Notes: generated by a model from the sequence alone, not told the origin. 64,000 bases of DNA from Taibaiella koreensis (GCF_003545715.1 NZ_QVNU01000006.1:62001-126000); one strand, 5' to 3'. Positions 52,471 to 60,696 are shown, numbered from the stretch's first letter. Translations and numbers: made by a program.

Positions 52471-53319
52471 TCATTCATTTTTTTGCTGTATTTTTCTTTC
52501 GACGGCAACCCTCATCCCGTTGATATATGGGGTGGTGTCTTTTTTACGGATGGCCATACCCAAAACCGCCCGGTAGATGTTGTCGAGTTTGATATTAAAC
52601 ATGCGCTCGAAATCCCCGGCCAATTCCTTAATGCCGCCATCACCATGATTTACCCAGCCCATTTCAGCAATACCGATAACCATTTCTTCGGCCGCAGCCT
52701 TTGGCCCGGTCCACGTACGGCGTCTTTTAGCGGCCGCGGGTTCCTGCCCCGCACCTGGCTCGACTTCCTGCTTTCTCCGGAGCAGGTTGTTAATATAATT
52801 CTTTAACTGATCGTAAGCTTGTAGCTTAGCCAGGTTATAACTATGAGGCGTGGAGAAATTGTGGTCCATTTCTGCTGTCGCCATTAGTAGCGGCGGTGAT
52901 CCGGGATTCTCCTCATTCCTTACGAAGTAATGTGCATCGCTTTTGCTGGTCCCTAAAAGATGATACAAGCGAAGCGGCCGGTATTGCAGGAAGAATCCGT
53001 CGATTTTTTTTAATTCCTGCTTATAATACTTCCGCATCTCTGCTTCAGCCCCAACCGGTCTGTTCGCTTCAAAGTAATATAGTTTCTGAAAATAAATGAG
53101 CTCACTTTGAAACTGCGGTTTGATCTTTTTGAAAAAAAGGATTTCCTCTGCTTCATCCTTAAAGTCGTAATCTAATATATATTCCTTTAATCTTTTAATA
53201 AGCGAGGATATAAAGAAAAATGAACGTTCGGCTTGTTGGAGTTGATTTTCTGCGCCGAGTGAAATTTTTTGAAGCCCTTCTGTCATTTCACCAAGAAGGG
53301 TGTCCGTGAATTGTTTCAT
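52471..53319 (-). CDS. rteC: RteC-like regulator of conjugative transfer
   Basis: This 282-residue protein has the RteC pattern: a helical N-terminal region, FFKKIKPQFQSELIYFQKLYYFEANRPVG, YYKQELKKIDGFFLQYRPLRLYH and the C-terminal INNLLRRKQ, IAEMGWVNHGDGGIKELA. RteC controls excision and transfer of CTnDOT-type elements. The ATG at 53319 is used; another ATG at 53328 gives three extra residues. It is the right-most gene of the module and has its own terminator. Confidence 0.85.
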   Translation of the reverse strand: MKQFTDTLLGEMTEGLQKISLGAENQLQQAERSFFFISSLIKRLKEYILDYDFKDEAEEILFFKKIKPQFQSELIYFQKLYYFEANRPVGAEAEMRKYYKQELKKIDGFFLQYRPLRLYHLLGTSKSDAHYFVRNEENPGSPPLLMATAEMDHNFSTPHSYNLAKLQAYDQLKNYINNLLRRKQEVEPGAGQEPAAAKRRRTWTGPKAAAEEMVIGIAEMGWVNHGDGGIKELAGDFERMFNIKLDNIYRAVLGMAIRKKDTTPYINGMRVAVERKIQQKNE

Positions 53320-53701
53320 AATTCGCATTGGGTGTTTGGTTATAAAAAACGCTTACTCTTTACATGCATGTTTCAAAGCGACAAGACGAAAGTAACGGGC
53401 AGCAATACAATATCATGTTCGTTTTTGGGTGTAATTGAATCAAGCAGGTAAATTAAAATACTGAAGTACTTCATTTCACAACGAAGCGCTCTAAGCAATT
53501 TACATTATCATATTTATACGAATGTTTAACTATACCTATAAAAATGTTTAAATTTTTATCCGCTTAACAAATTTTTGATTTATGCTGAAGTGACTGAATA
53601 GATGCTAATGAAATTTACAATTGATTGTCGCTCACAGGATAATCATTGTTGTTGACGATTATTTTTTCAATACTTCCTTAAGCCTTTTACCTTAAGGCGT
53701 T
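53320..53701. promoter_or_regulatory. Upstream region of lanB with repeat operator
   Basis: This A+T-rich region holds the direct-repeat site at 53624-53656 and a hairpin (CCTTAAG at 53676 with CTTAAGG at 53691) five bases before the lanB start. A mini frame of 15 codons at 53608 runs through the site and is not credited. Confidence 0.5.
53624..53656 (+). promoter_or_regulatory. LytTR-type direct repeat operator upstream of lanB
   Basis: ATTGTCGCTCAC (53624-53635) and ATTGTTGTTGAC (53645-53656) start 21 bp apart, two helical turns, the layout bound by LytTR regulators as a dimer. The same motif occurs in the kinase/precursor gap at 58189. Confidence 0.65.
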
Positions 53702-56470
53702 ATGAAAGTCCGTATTTATCCAAGGGTACTTTTTCGCGTACCAGCTTTTTCCCTTGAGGAAACCCTGTCCGATAAGTGGGAAGACCTTAAAGCGGCCATT
53801 GCCAAGTCCTCCGGCGATTTCTACGAGCTCATTGCGGATACAACACAAGATCAAATAAACACTTTACCGGAACCCGTTCAGCAGACGCTGTGGAAATACT
53901 TCAACCGTGCAAAGTACCGGGCAACTCCTTATGGTGCATTTGCCGGCGTCGGGATTTGCCCGATCGACCCGGCCCCGTTGCAGATATTCGCTTCACAGAG
54001 CCTATACGTGATGACTGGTTGGTCTGAGCCTATTGAAGACAGGCAATGCCAGGCTCAAACCATTTTCCGGGCCAATACAGCCTTGTACACTGTAAAAAAT
54101 CGCATTCGTTACCTGCGTAACCGTAACGGTCAGTTTGAATTGACGGAACTTGAAGTTGACGATCAGATAAAAAAGATCCTTCGGGCAGCGGAGGATGGTA
54201 TTTCGTTCGAGGACTTATCGCTAATAGTAAAGGCCGATTTTACCAAGAGGACGCTACAAGGATTGCTGGCTAATCTTCAGGAACGTCAGCTGATATATTC
54301 CAATAAGATGCCAAACCTGATCGGTGAAGATTTCTTTACCCGGCATTCAATACCTCCTGGAGCGCAGCCTCCCTATATCATTGCTACACGGGCATGGCAA
54401 GCCGGCGGCCTTGATCCGGTTACCATTCGCCATCTTCCGGAATTGATCGAAAAACTAAGACGAACAATACCGGTAAAAAAACAAACAGACCTCGAAGCCT
54501 TCAAAGTCGCTTTCAAAAAGAAATTTGACTTCCGGGAAGTGCCGCTCATGAGAGCGCTCGATCCCGAGCTAGGCATAAGCTATGGTAGCCTGGATTTAAA
54601 TACACAAGAACCGGAACTGGTTTCGGAACTGGCGAACCGGCGCAGCCCATCCGGAGAGCGGGAAGATCAGAAGCTTTTAGACCACCTTGCAAAATTTTCC
54701 GGGTGGTCCGATGAGAATATGGCGTTTTCCTTAGAAAAGTTTCCAGATTTTACGGATAATCCGCAATTGTTGCCAAATACCTTTAATGTGATAGCCTCGC
54801 CCTTTGGTGAAGGGCTTTGTATTGAGACTGCCGGAGGGGCAACGGCAACAGCGCTGCTCGGCAGGTTCAGTCACGCGGGGCAGGATTTTCATGAACTGGC
54901 CCGGGAACTGGCCCAGGTCGAACAGGACGCCAACCCGGAGGTTCTATTTTTTGATATCGCCTATAGCGCCGAACCGCAGATCGACAATGTAAACCGGCGA
55001 AGGAATATCTACAATCACCAGGTCAATATCCTCAATTATGGCGAAGGCGCCGGGTGTATTCCCATCAGCGATATAAGGATAGCGATGGTTAAGGGTGAGC
55101 TGCAATTACGGTCATGTAGCATGAACAAACGGTTGATACCGCGCATGGCATCTGCATATAATTTCAGCCGGTCGCAACTTTCTTTGTTCCGTCTTTTGGC
55201 AGATCTACAATATCAGGGCTTACATAACCGCCTAACATTCGACCTGCAGGAGTATTTTCCGGGAAAGCAGTTTTACCCACGCGTAACCTTTAAAAATCTT
55301 ATCGTTTCGCGGGCTAAATGGATATTAGAGAAGCAAAGCTTTGATGTAGATTCACTTAAACAGTACTTACTGACGCTGGGAGTGCCGGCTAATTTCCGAA
55401 CAGTCAACGGCGACCAGCGCCTTCAGTTTGATGTTCACAATGATACTGATCTAAAAATCCTGGCGGGAATGCTGAAAAAATTATCACTGGTTATCGAAGA
55501 ATCACCGCTTTCAGCAGAAACGCCCCGGGTAATAGATGTTCACAATAAGCCTTATGCGGTGGAGTTCGTTATTCCCTTGTATCATAACGAAAGTATATTC
55601 CGGCCGTTTATTCCTGATCTACCACAGCGGGAAAGCGATCAAAGCGATTTCATGCCTGGACAGGGCTGGCTTTACTATGAGATCTTCTGTCACCCCTGCC
55701 GTGCGAACGACCTGCTTCAAAACAAACTAGCCCGGTTTGTAAAGCGTCACCATAAAATGATCCGTAAATGGTTTTTCATCCGCTACTTTGAAGCTGGGCA
55801 TCACATCCGGTTTAGAATGCTACTAAAGGAACAGTCGCATCAGGGTATCATTACCCTGGGGTTGAATGAACTGCTTCAAGAGGACTTACAGACAGGTATC
55901 ATCTCTGATGTTACCCTGCGGACCTATCACCGGGAGATGGAGCGTTACGGTCATGATATAGACGGAACAGAAAGTCATTTCTGTGTTGACAGCCGTTTTG
56001 TCCTGGCAATGCTTCGTGATTCTTCTGATCCGTTCCGGTACATTTGCCTTTGCCATCGGCTCATGAACGACATCAGGCAATCCAGGGTGCTGCCGGATGG
56101 TATGGTTGATGATCTGAATCACTTTTCATGCAATGTATTCGCTGAAGAGCATCGGCTAAGCGGCAAAGAGTTCAGCGAGCTCAATGACAATTACAAATCA
56201 TATCTGCAAATACATGGTGATGAACTTAATAGTTACCAGGAGAAGCTATATAGTCGCTTTTCACTTTCGTTCAAGAACGCTCTAACGACCTGCCCGCCGG
56301 AAAGACAAAAACAGCTCTATTTGAACCTGATACATATGCATTGTAACCGGCTCTTTACGGAACACCAGCGCACCTATGAACTGCTGGTTTATTACTTTTG
56401 GGAACGGGCAGCAAAGGCTGAGAAAAGTAAAGCAAAGCAGCCCGCTAACCAAATCCCAGCTTTCGCTTGA
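53702..56470 (+). CDS. lanB: LanB-type lantibiotic dehydratase, full length
   Basis: This 922-residue protein should glutamylate and then eliminate Ser/Thr in a precursor peptide to give dehydroamino acids. The N-terminal dehydratase domain starts YPRVLFRVPAFS and has YFNRAKYRATPYGAFAGVG (residues 66-84). The C-terminal thiopeptide-type/SpaB_C elimination domain (about residues 650-905) has GWLYYEIFCHPCRANDLL and WFFIRYFEAGHHIRFRM. Both parts are fused, unlike split LanBs. It lies next to the LytTR pair and two short precursors, with a repeat operator before it. It overlaps the convergent regulator gene by 26 bp. Confidence 0.93.
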   Translation: MKVRIYPRVLFRVPAFSLEETLSDKWEDLKAAIAKSSGDFYELIADTTQDQINTLPEPVQQTLWKYFNRAKYRATPYGAFAGVGICPIDPAPLQIFASQSLYVMTGWSEPIEDRQCQAQTIFRANTALYTVKNRIRYLRNRNGQFELTELEVDDQIKKILRAAEDGISFEDLSLIVKADFTKRTLQGLLANLQERQLIYSNKMPNLIGEDFFTRHSIPPGAQPPYIIATRAWQAGGLDPVTIRHLPELIEKLRRTIPVKKQTDLEAFKVAFKKKFDFREVPLMRALDPELGISYGSLDLNTQEPELVSELANRRSPSGEREDQKLLDHLAKFSGWSDENMAFSLEKFPDFTDNPQLLPNTFNVIASPFGEGLCIETAGGATATALLGRFSHAGQDFHELARELAQVEQDANPEVLFFDIAYSAEPQIDNVNRRRNIYNHQVNILNYGEGAGCIPISDIRIAMVKGELQLRSCSMNKRLIPRMASAYNFSRSQLSLFRLLADLQYQGLHNRLTFDLQEYFPGKQFYPRVTFKNLIVSRAKWILEKQSFDVDSLKQYLLTLGVPANFRTVNGDQRLQFDVHNDTDLKILAGMLKKLSLVIEESPLSAETPRVIDVHNKPYAVEFVIPLYHNESIFRPFIPDLPQRESDQSDFMPGQGWLYYEIFCHPCRANDLLQNKLARFVKRHHKMIRKWFFIRYFEAGHHIRFRMLLKEQSHQGIITLGLNELLQEDLQTGIISDVTLRTYHREMERYGHDIDGTESHFCVDSRFVLAMLRDSSDPFRYICLCHRLMNDIRQSRVLPDGMVDDLNHFSCNVFAEEHRLSGKEFSELNDNYKSYLQIHGDELNSYQEKLYSRFSLSFKNALTTCPPERQKQLYLNLIHMHCNRLFTEHQRTYELLVYYFWERAAKAEKSKAKQPANQIPAFA

Positions 56471-57146
56471 GCGCTTCCCTGTATTTGCGGCCGATGGGAA
56501 TTCGGTCGCCATTGATCAGTTTGATGAAAAAGAAACTATAGGAGTTTAGCTTTTTCAGGTTAACCATATAAGACCGGTGTACCCTTAAGAAATGATCACT
56601 TTGCTGTAACGCTTCCTCCAGGTAATTCATGCTGTGATGCGCCACATGTATTCCTGCAACAGTCTTGATCTGTGTATACGTATCTGCGCTTTCTAAATAC
56701 AATATGTCCTCCAGCTTTATCCTTACCTTATTTTTTCTTTGGTCGGCATAAACTACCAAGTATTGTTCTTCTGATTTCCGTTCCCGCAGCCTGGATAATA
56801 CTTTATCAATACACTTATTGAACCGTTCGGCAGAAACCGGCTTAACCAGGTAATCGACCACATCCAGGTCATAAGCCTGGGCTGCAAAATCAGGATAGGC
56901 CGTTACAAAGACGATAGTGGTAAACTGAGAAAGTGGTTTCTGAACTTCAATGCCCGAGGTTTTCGGCATCTCGATATCCAGAAAGGTAATATCCGCCTGA
57001 ATTTCTCCGTTGCGGAATCTATTCAAGGCACGCCCGGCTTGTGTATCAGAACCCAGGAAAGTCAGATCAGGATGGCCTTCGATCAATCGTTCCAGCGCGG
57101 TGATACTCCTTACTTCATCATCGATGACATAGCAAACGTACTTCAT
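56445..57146 (-). CDS. LytTR response regulator
   Basis: This 233-residue regulator has a receiver domain (CYVIDDEVRSITALERLI, Asp57 in ITFLDIEMPKTSG, Lys in DYLVKPVSAE) and a LytTR DNA-binding domain (KVRIKLEDILYLESADTYTQIKT, then HRSYMVNLKKL and GRKYREAL). LytTR proteins bind direct repeats about two helical turns apart, matching the sites near lanB and the precursors. The kinase gene overlaps its start by 4 bp, so they are a pair. It is convergent with lanB. Confidence 0.95.
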   Translation of the reverse strand: MKYVCYVIDDEVRSITALERLIEGHPDLTFLGSDTQAGRALNRFRNGEIQADITFLDIEMPKTSGIEVQKPLSQFTTIVFVTAYPDFAAQAYDLDVVDYLVKPVSAERFNKCIDKVLSRLRERKSEEQYLVVYADQRKNKVRIKLEDILYLESADTYTQIKTVAGIHVAHHSMNYLEEALQQSDHFLRVHRSYMVNLKKLNSYSFFFIKLINGDRIPIGRKYREALKRKLGFG

Positions 57147-58156
57147 AGTTCGATACTCAGGGCAACTTCAAAATGTATAGCGTCTTCTTTGATCAGCAGC
57201 TGGTGCTTCAACGGGTAGAATTGGTCAAGGCGAAGCCGCAGGTTGGCTAATCCTATGCCGTACCTACTCTTAAAGCCCCCGGCAGCCTTTTTGTGGTTAC
57301 GCGTAAATATCTTGAGCTGTTTTTCCGCTAATGTGATCCGTATATCGGCTATCTCTGACGGATCATCGGTAACACCGTATTTGAAGACATTCTCAACCAG
57401 CGTAATCAGGATGAGCGGAAGGATACGCAAGCGTTCCCCATCGGCAACGTCGATGAATACATTTAGCTGCAATTCTGATTCTTTACGGCTTTGCTGCAGG
57501 GCAAGGTAAGTGCGGAGGTATCGCACCTCGTCATCGAAGTTGACCTTCCCGTCGGGCTCCGGCTGCCGGTAAGCATAATGCATCAGCTCGGCAAGGTTGG
57601 TGATGGTCGTTGCTGCTCCTGGGTGCGTGGCGATAATGTCTTCCCTGAGGTTATTGAGTACGTTGAATATAAGATGGGGATTGGCCTGCGCCCTGTAGTA
57701 ATCCAGCTCTAATCTGGCTATCGTCAATTGCTGGTTTAGCAAGGTCGTTCTTTGGGCAAGCATCCGCCGTCCGAGCCAATAAGTAATGCTCAGTCCAAGC
57801 AGGTAAATACTCCGGTAAATATTCTTTAAGAGCGTAACGTGGTCCTGTAAAATAGCGGCCAGCAATTGGTTAAATTTTGTACCACCTTGCCACTCTCCAA
57901 TTACGGTAATGATAAGGAAGTACAGCAGTGTTTCCAGAACTACAAGAACAATAGTCAAAAGTTTGTAACCCTTTTCCCATAGTGGCATGACCAAGTACGC
58001 ATTAGCATAAAACCATATAATAGCCAGGGCGTAATATGGGATGTAAATCGAATAATCGATGTTGTGTCCCATAAAGAATATAAATGTTACCTCGTAGCCA
58101 ATAAACAGTATGATCGCTATAACATGGGCAAACCAACCAGGAAATACAGGGCGCAT
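57143..58156 (-). CDS. LytS/AlgZ-type sensor histidine kinase
   Basis: This membrane kinase has about four N-terminal membrane helices (HVIAIILFIGYEVTFIFFM, YALAIIWFYANAYLVM and others), then the His_kinase domain: ARLELDYYRAQANPHLIFNVLNN with the conserved His, and an ATPase domain (ILITLVENVFKYGV, RYGIGLANLRLRL). The frame opens at 58318 (TTG) with an ATG at 58297, but I prefer the ATG at 58156: it begins just before the first membrane helix and leaves the repeat array (58189-58264) as intergenic regulatory DNA. The start remains a hypothesis. Confidence 0.85.
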   Translation of the reverse strand: MRPVFPGWFAHVIAIILFIGYEVTFIFFMGHNIDYSIYIPYYALAIIWFYANAYLVMPLWEKGYKLLTIVLVVLETLLYFLIITVIGEWQGGTKFNQLLAAILQDHVTLLKNIYRSIYLLGLSITYWLGRRMLAQRTTLLNQQLTIARLELDYYRAQANPHLIFNVLNNLREDIIATHPGAATTITNLAELMHYAYRQPEPDGKVNFDDEVRYLRTYLALQQSRKESELQLNVFIDVADGERLRILPLILITLVENVFKYGVTDDPSEIADIRITLAEKQLKIFTRNHKKAAGGFKSRYGIGLANLRLRLDQFYPLKHQLLIKEDAIHFEVALSIEL

Positions 58157-58188
58157 AATATAAAGTTTTGCATTTAACAGACGTTTTG

Positions 58189-58264
58189 ATTGTCGCTCAC
58201 CTGAAAATAAATTGTCGTTTACTCCAAGAACCATGTCGTCTACCCGATAATGCATGTCGTTGGC
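58189..58264 (+). promoter_or_regulatory. Four-copy LytTR-type repeat array between kinase and precursors
   Basis: ATTGTCGCTCAC (58189), ATTGTCGTTTAC (58211), CATGTCGTCTAC (58232) and CATGTCGTTGGC (58253) start 22, 21 and 21 bp apart. The first copy equals one upstream of lanB. It lies between the divergent kinase and precursor genes if the kinase begins at 58156. Confidence 0.65.
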
Positions 58265-58349
58265 AATTATCCGGGAAATCGGATCAAAAACCGTCATAAT
58301 TTTACTGTAGGAAATCAATTAAATCTTTACTAACTAAGCATTAAAAGCA

Positions 58350-58499
58350 ATGAATTCAAAAAGAAAAACAACTGGCATTATTAAAGAGAAAAATCTGTTC
58401 ACATTTAAGAAACGTAGTGGCCAGGGCACCACGATGGGCCCTTCCGATCCAACCGGCAATACTATTTTCACCATTCCTACCTTGACCAAATTTTGCTAA
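58350..58499 (+). CDS. Lanthipeptide-like precursor 1, terminal Phe-Cys
   Basis: This 49-residue peptide was found by reading the sequence directly. A basic N-terminus (MNSKRKTTG) and IKEKNLFTFKKR form a leader whose F-T-F-K could act like the FNLD box of class I lanthipeptides. The predicted core ends SDPTGNTIFTIPTLTKFC, with many Thr and one Cys as last residue. It is divergent from the kinase and lies 28 bp before a paralogue; the fused LanB is 1.9 kb away. A lanthionine ring from the last Cys to an upstream dehydrated Thr is a reasonable guess. Confidence 0.75.
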   Translation: MNSKRKTTGIIKEKNLFTFKKRSGQGTTMGPSDPTGNTIFTIPTLTKFC

Positions 58500-58527
58500 A
58501 AAATCAGTACGTTTTAATCACAATTCT

Positions 58528-58674
58528 ATGAACACCAAAAGAAAAATTTCGAGAATCAAAGAGCAGAACTCGTTCACCTTCAAGGGACGTCAGGCCCAGA
58601 CAAATGCAAAAGACGCCTCTGACCCTACGGGTTCTACTGTTTTTACAATACCAACAATCACTCGTTTCTGCTAA
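58528..58674 (+). CDS. Lanthipeptide-like precursor 2, terminal Phe-Cys
   Basis: This 48-residue paralogue of the gene before it starts MNTKRKISRIKEQNSFTFKGR and ends SDPTGSTVFTIPTITRFC. Shared parts are KRK, IKE-N-FTFK, and the 18-residue end, with conservative exchanges (Ile/Val, Leu/Ile, Lys/Arg). The middle (RQAQTNAKDA) differs. Conservation at leader box and core end, with drift between, is the pattern expected of a RiPP precursor pair. It may give a two-peptide product or two variants. Confidence 0.75.
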   Translation: MNTKRKISRIKEQNSFTFKGRQAQTNAKDASDPTGSTVFTIPTITRFC

Positions 58675-58997
58675 GAAAATTTACAATTCCGATCATTGGT
58701 GTACCAATCCACGGTGCACCAATATCTCCCCTTCATAAATTTACCTTACATTCTGTTTTACAGGAAGTATCTAAAAGCATAATACTTGCAATCAGCCACT
58801 TATAAGCCTTTATCAATTGTTAGCTATTCATTAACATTCGCACCTATCACCTTGAAAGTATAACATGGCCATAGTTATACAATACCTCAGAACAGTACAC
58901 TGTTCATGATGATACCTGTTCTCACCGGTGCCGGGATGGCACATCACGGATTTACCTCAATCAAAATTTTCATTCCAAGCATTCTTAACTATTGAAA
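58675..58997. other. Intergenic stretch after the precursors
   Basis: No gene is supported. It has a short tandem-like segment (GGTGTACCAATCCACGGTGCACCAAT, 58699 on) and A+T-rich sequence before the small exported gene. I see no terminator or -7 box of good quality. Confidence 0.4.
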
Positions 58998-59330
58998 ATG
59001 AAAAAAGTAATCTTTTCCGCTGCCCTGATGATGGGCCTTTCCGCTGCTGTTTTTGCCGGCGCTCCTAAAGGAGACGCGAAAGACGCATCTTCCGCAAAAT
59101 CTGAAACAGAGGCCGGCGCCGTAGTGAAATGGTTTCACTTTACCGGTGACGCTACGGACGACGATCAATTAAGTGATCCATCAATGTACCAAGCCGAGGA
59201 TGCTCCGACTTGCCCGGATAACAATCCTCAGGACTACCGTTGTGACATTAAAATTTTGTCCAATTCAACGGGTAATCAACCTGACCTGTCCCAGAGCATC
59301 CAGCAGACAAGAACAAGGGTTACTCCTTAA
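58998..59330 (+). CDS. DUF6520-like small exported protein
   Basis: This 110-residue protein has a signal peptide (KKVIFSAALMMGLSAAVFAG) and the DUF6520-like pattern: VVKWFHFTGDATDDDQLSDPSMYQ, then PTCPDNNPQDYRCDIKI with two Cys. The ATG at 58998 is used, not the TTG at 58992. Proteins of this kind occur in Bacteroidota near SusC/SusD or peptide genes; the function is unknown. It is downstream of the precursors in the same direction and ends at a terminator. Confidence 0.75.
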   Translation: MKKVIFSAALMMGLSAAVFAGAPKGDAKDASSAKSETEAGAVVKWFHFTGDATDDDQLSDPSMYQAEDAPTCPDNNPQDYRCDIKILSNSTGNQPDLSQSIQQTRTRVTP

Positions 59331-59340
59331 ACGCTATAAT

Positions 59341-59364
59341 AAAAGAGGCTTAAAGCCTCTTTTA
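59341..59364 (+). terminator. Terminator between the exported gene and the redoxin gene
   Basis: AAAAGAGGCT (59341-59350) pairs with AGCCTCTTTT (59354-59363) and a T-rich run follows. It ends the rightward precursor-side unit and abuts the convergent gene. Confidence 0.85.
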
Positions 59365-60696
59365 TTATTTATCACGAATGACTAATTGTTTGATCATTAA
59401 TTCTTTTTCAGTAATTGCTAAGCCGTACCGCTTTAACTCTTCCCTGAGCATCTCGATATCTGAAAGCGAATGAATTTTTATTTGCAGATCTACCGGCCCT
59501 GTAACTCCCGATTGATCAATTACCGGATTGGCCAGCCGGTCGGATTGGTTAAGCTTTGATACAAATGGTAACAAGGAGGAATTTACAAGGGTAAAAGTTC
59601 CTTTTTGCATCAGTACTTTACTTTCCGAACTCAGGCTTGCACCTTTACGCTCTAAGCTATCTGCTGTCTTTATCAAGACATAGCATTTTGTCCGGCGAGA
59701 TTCAATTACGCCTTTATAGGGTAGTACGGCCTCCAGATCTGATCGCATCTTACGGTATAAGTGACCAGACGAGTCTGGTCTTACCTTCACCTCATAGCTC
59801 CAGAGGTTCTTTCGTTTCCAGTCGTCCAACTGCCTGGTGTTACGAGGCTCTGACAGAGCTATTCGATCATTCACTTCAATAATTAGCCGCTTATTGACTT
59901 TACTTCCAAAAATCGGGTAATCGTAGCCGTATACTTCAGTATTATAGGCTGATTGTAAAAGATTAAGCGGATTGGCATTTACCGCCTTAAAAGCTCGTGG
60001 AAACCCGCTTACGGAATCTTTCTCTACAATAATCGGGCTATCAAAGGTATATTCAAATAGCCCACGCATTAAAATGGAATATGAATCTACCAGATTACTA
60101 AACGTGCCAGCTTGCTCAATGAGAGGTGCATCTTTATAAATATTGTCTTTCTTGTGGCTCATCTTCATAGATTTCCGGTCTAAAAAATCCTGCACATTTT
60201 GCCGTGTCGCGTTGTATTCAAACGTTGCCAAACGGTATATCCCTTGCTGGTCTATCCAAACATGGTGAGGTTCTCCATAATGAGGGAACAATTTGTTCAA
60301 TAAAGTATCCTGCGTAATTACAGCCAAATTTGGAATACGTAGTTTGATCCGATCAAACAGCTTATTAACCTCTTTATCGGTATTTCTTGTTACAAGAATG
60401 ATCTGAATTTTATTGCCAAATTCTTTTTGGAGACTATCCATCCTTGGCATGGCCGCAATACAACTGGTACACCAGATGCTAAAAAAATCAAACAGCAATA
60501 CTTTTCCTTTGAGTTGCGCTGATTGCATTTTCTTTTCCGGCTGATTAAGAAAATGCCCGATACCGAAGTTTCCGATCGCTTCATCCTGCCGGATGGCCTT
60601 AACCTGAGCATGCACATCAGGAAGACCTGAAAGAAAAAATAATAAACATAAAGCCACAACATGTAGCCTGGAATAACTTAAATTAATATCCTTCAT
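59365..60696 (-). CDS. Thioredoxin-like (TlpA-type) exported protein
   Basis: This 443-residue protein has a signal peptide (ALCLLFFLSGLPDVHAQ) and a TlpA-type domain: GKVLLFDFFSIWCTSCIAAMPRMD with a C-T-S-C active site, then GEPHHVWIDQQG. The long C-terminal part (about residues 190-443) has no known domain. It should act in the periplasm as a thiol reductase or isomerase. Its start overlaps the susD stop by 14 bp, so it is cotranscribed with SusC/SusD. A redox role on a Cys-containing peptide cargo is possible (inference). Confidence 0.85.
   Translation of the reverse strand: MKDINLSYSRLHVVALCLLFFLSGLPDVHAQVKAIRQDEAIGNFGIGHFLNQPEKKMQSAQLKGKVLLFDFFSIWCTSCIAAMPRMDSLQKEFGNKIQIILVTRNTDKEVNKLFDRIKLRIPNLAVITQDTLLNKLFPHYGEPHHVWIDQQGIYRLATFEYNATRQNVQDFLDRKSMKMSHKKDNIYKDAPLIEQAGTFSNLVDSYSILMRGLFEYTFDSPIIVEKDSVSGFPRAFKAVNANPLNLLQSAYNTEVYGYDYPIFGSKVNKRLIIEVNDRIALSEPRNTRQLDDWKRKNLWSYEVKVRPDSSGHLYRKMRSDLEAVLPYKGVIESRRTKCYVLIKTADSLERKGASLSSESKVLMQKGTFTLVNSSLLPFVSKLNQSDRLANPVIDQSGVTGPVDLQIKIHSLSDIEMLREELKRYGLAITEKELMIKQLVIRDK

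Larger units (their letters stand above)
34637..53319. mobile_element. ICE/conjugative-transposon transfer module, incomplete
   Basis: A contiguous leftward block encodes Bacteroides-type Tra proteins (E, F, G, I-like x3, J, K, L, M, N) with a DNA-binding HTH protein at the left and an RteC-like regulator at the right. This is the conjugation apparatus of a CTnDOT-type element. No integrase, relaxase, coupling protein or attachment repeat is recognised within the window, so the borders given are only those of recognised genes. Confidence 0.75.

Noticed and set aside
53608-53655. 15-codon frame rich in Cys upstream of lanB
   Set aside because: It runs through the repeat operator; its content is set by the repeat and it has no leader or conserved partner.
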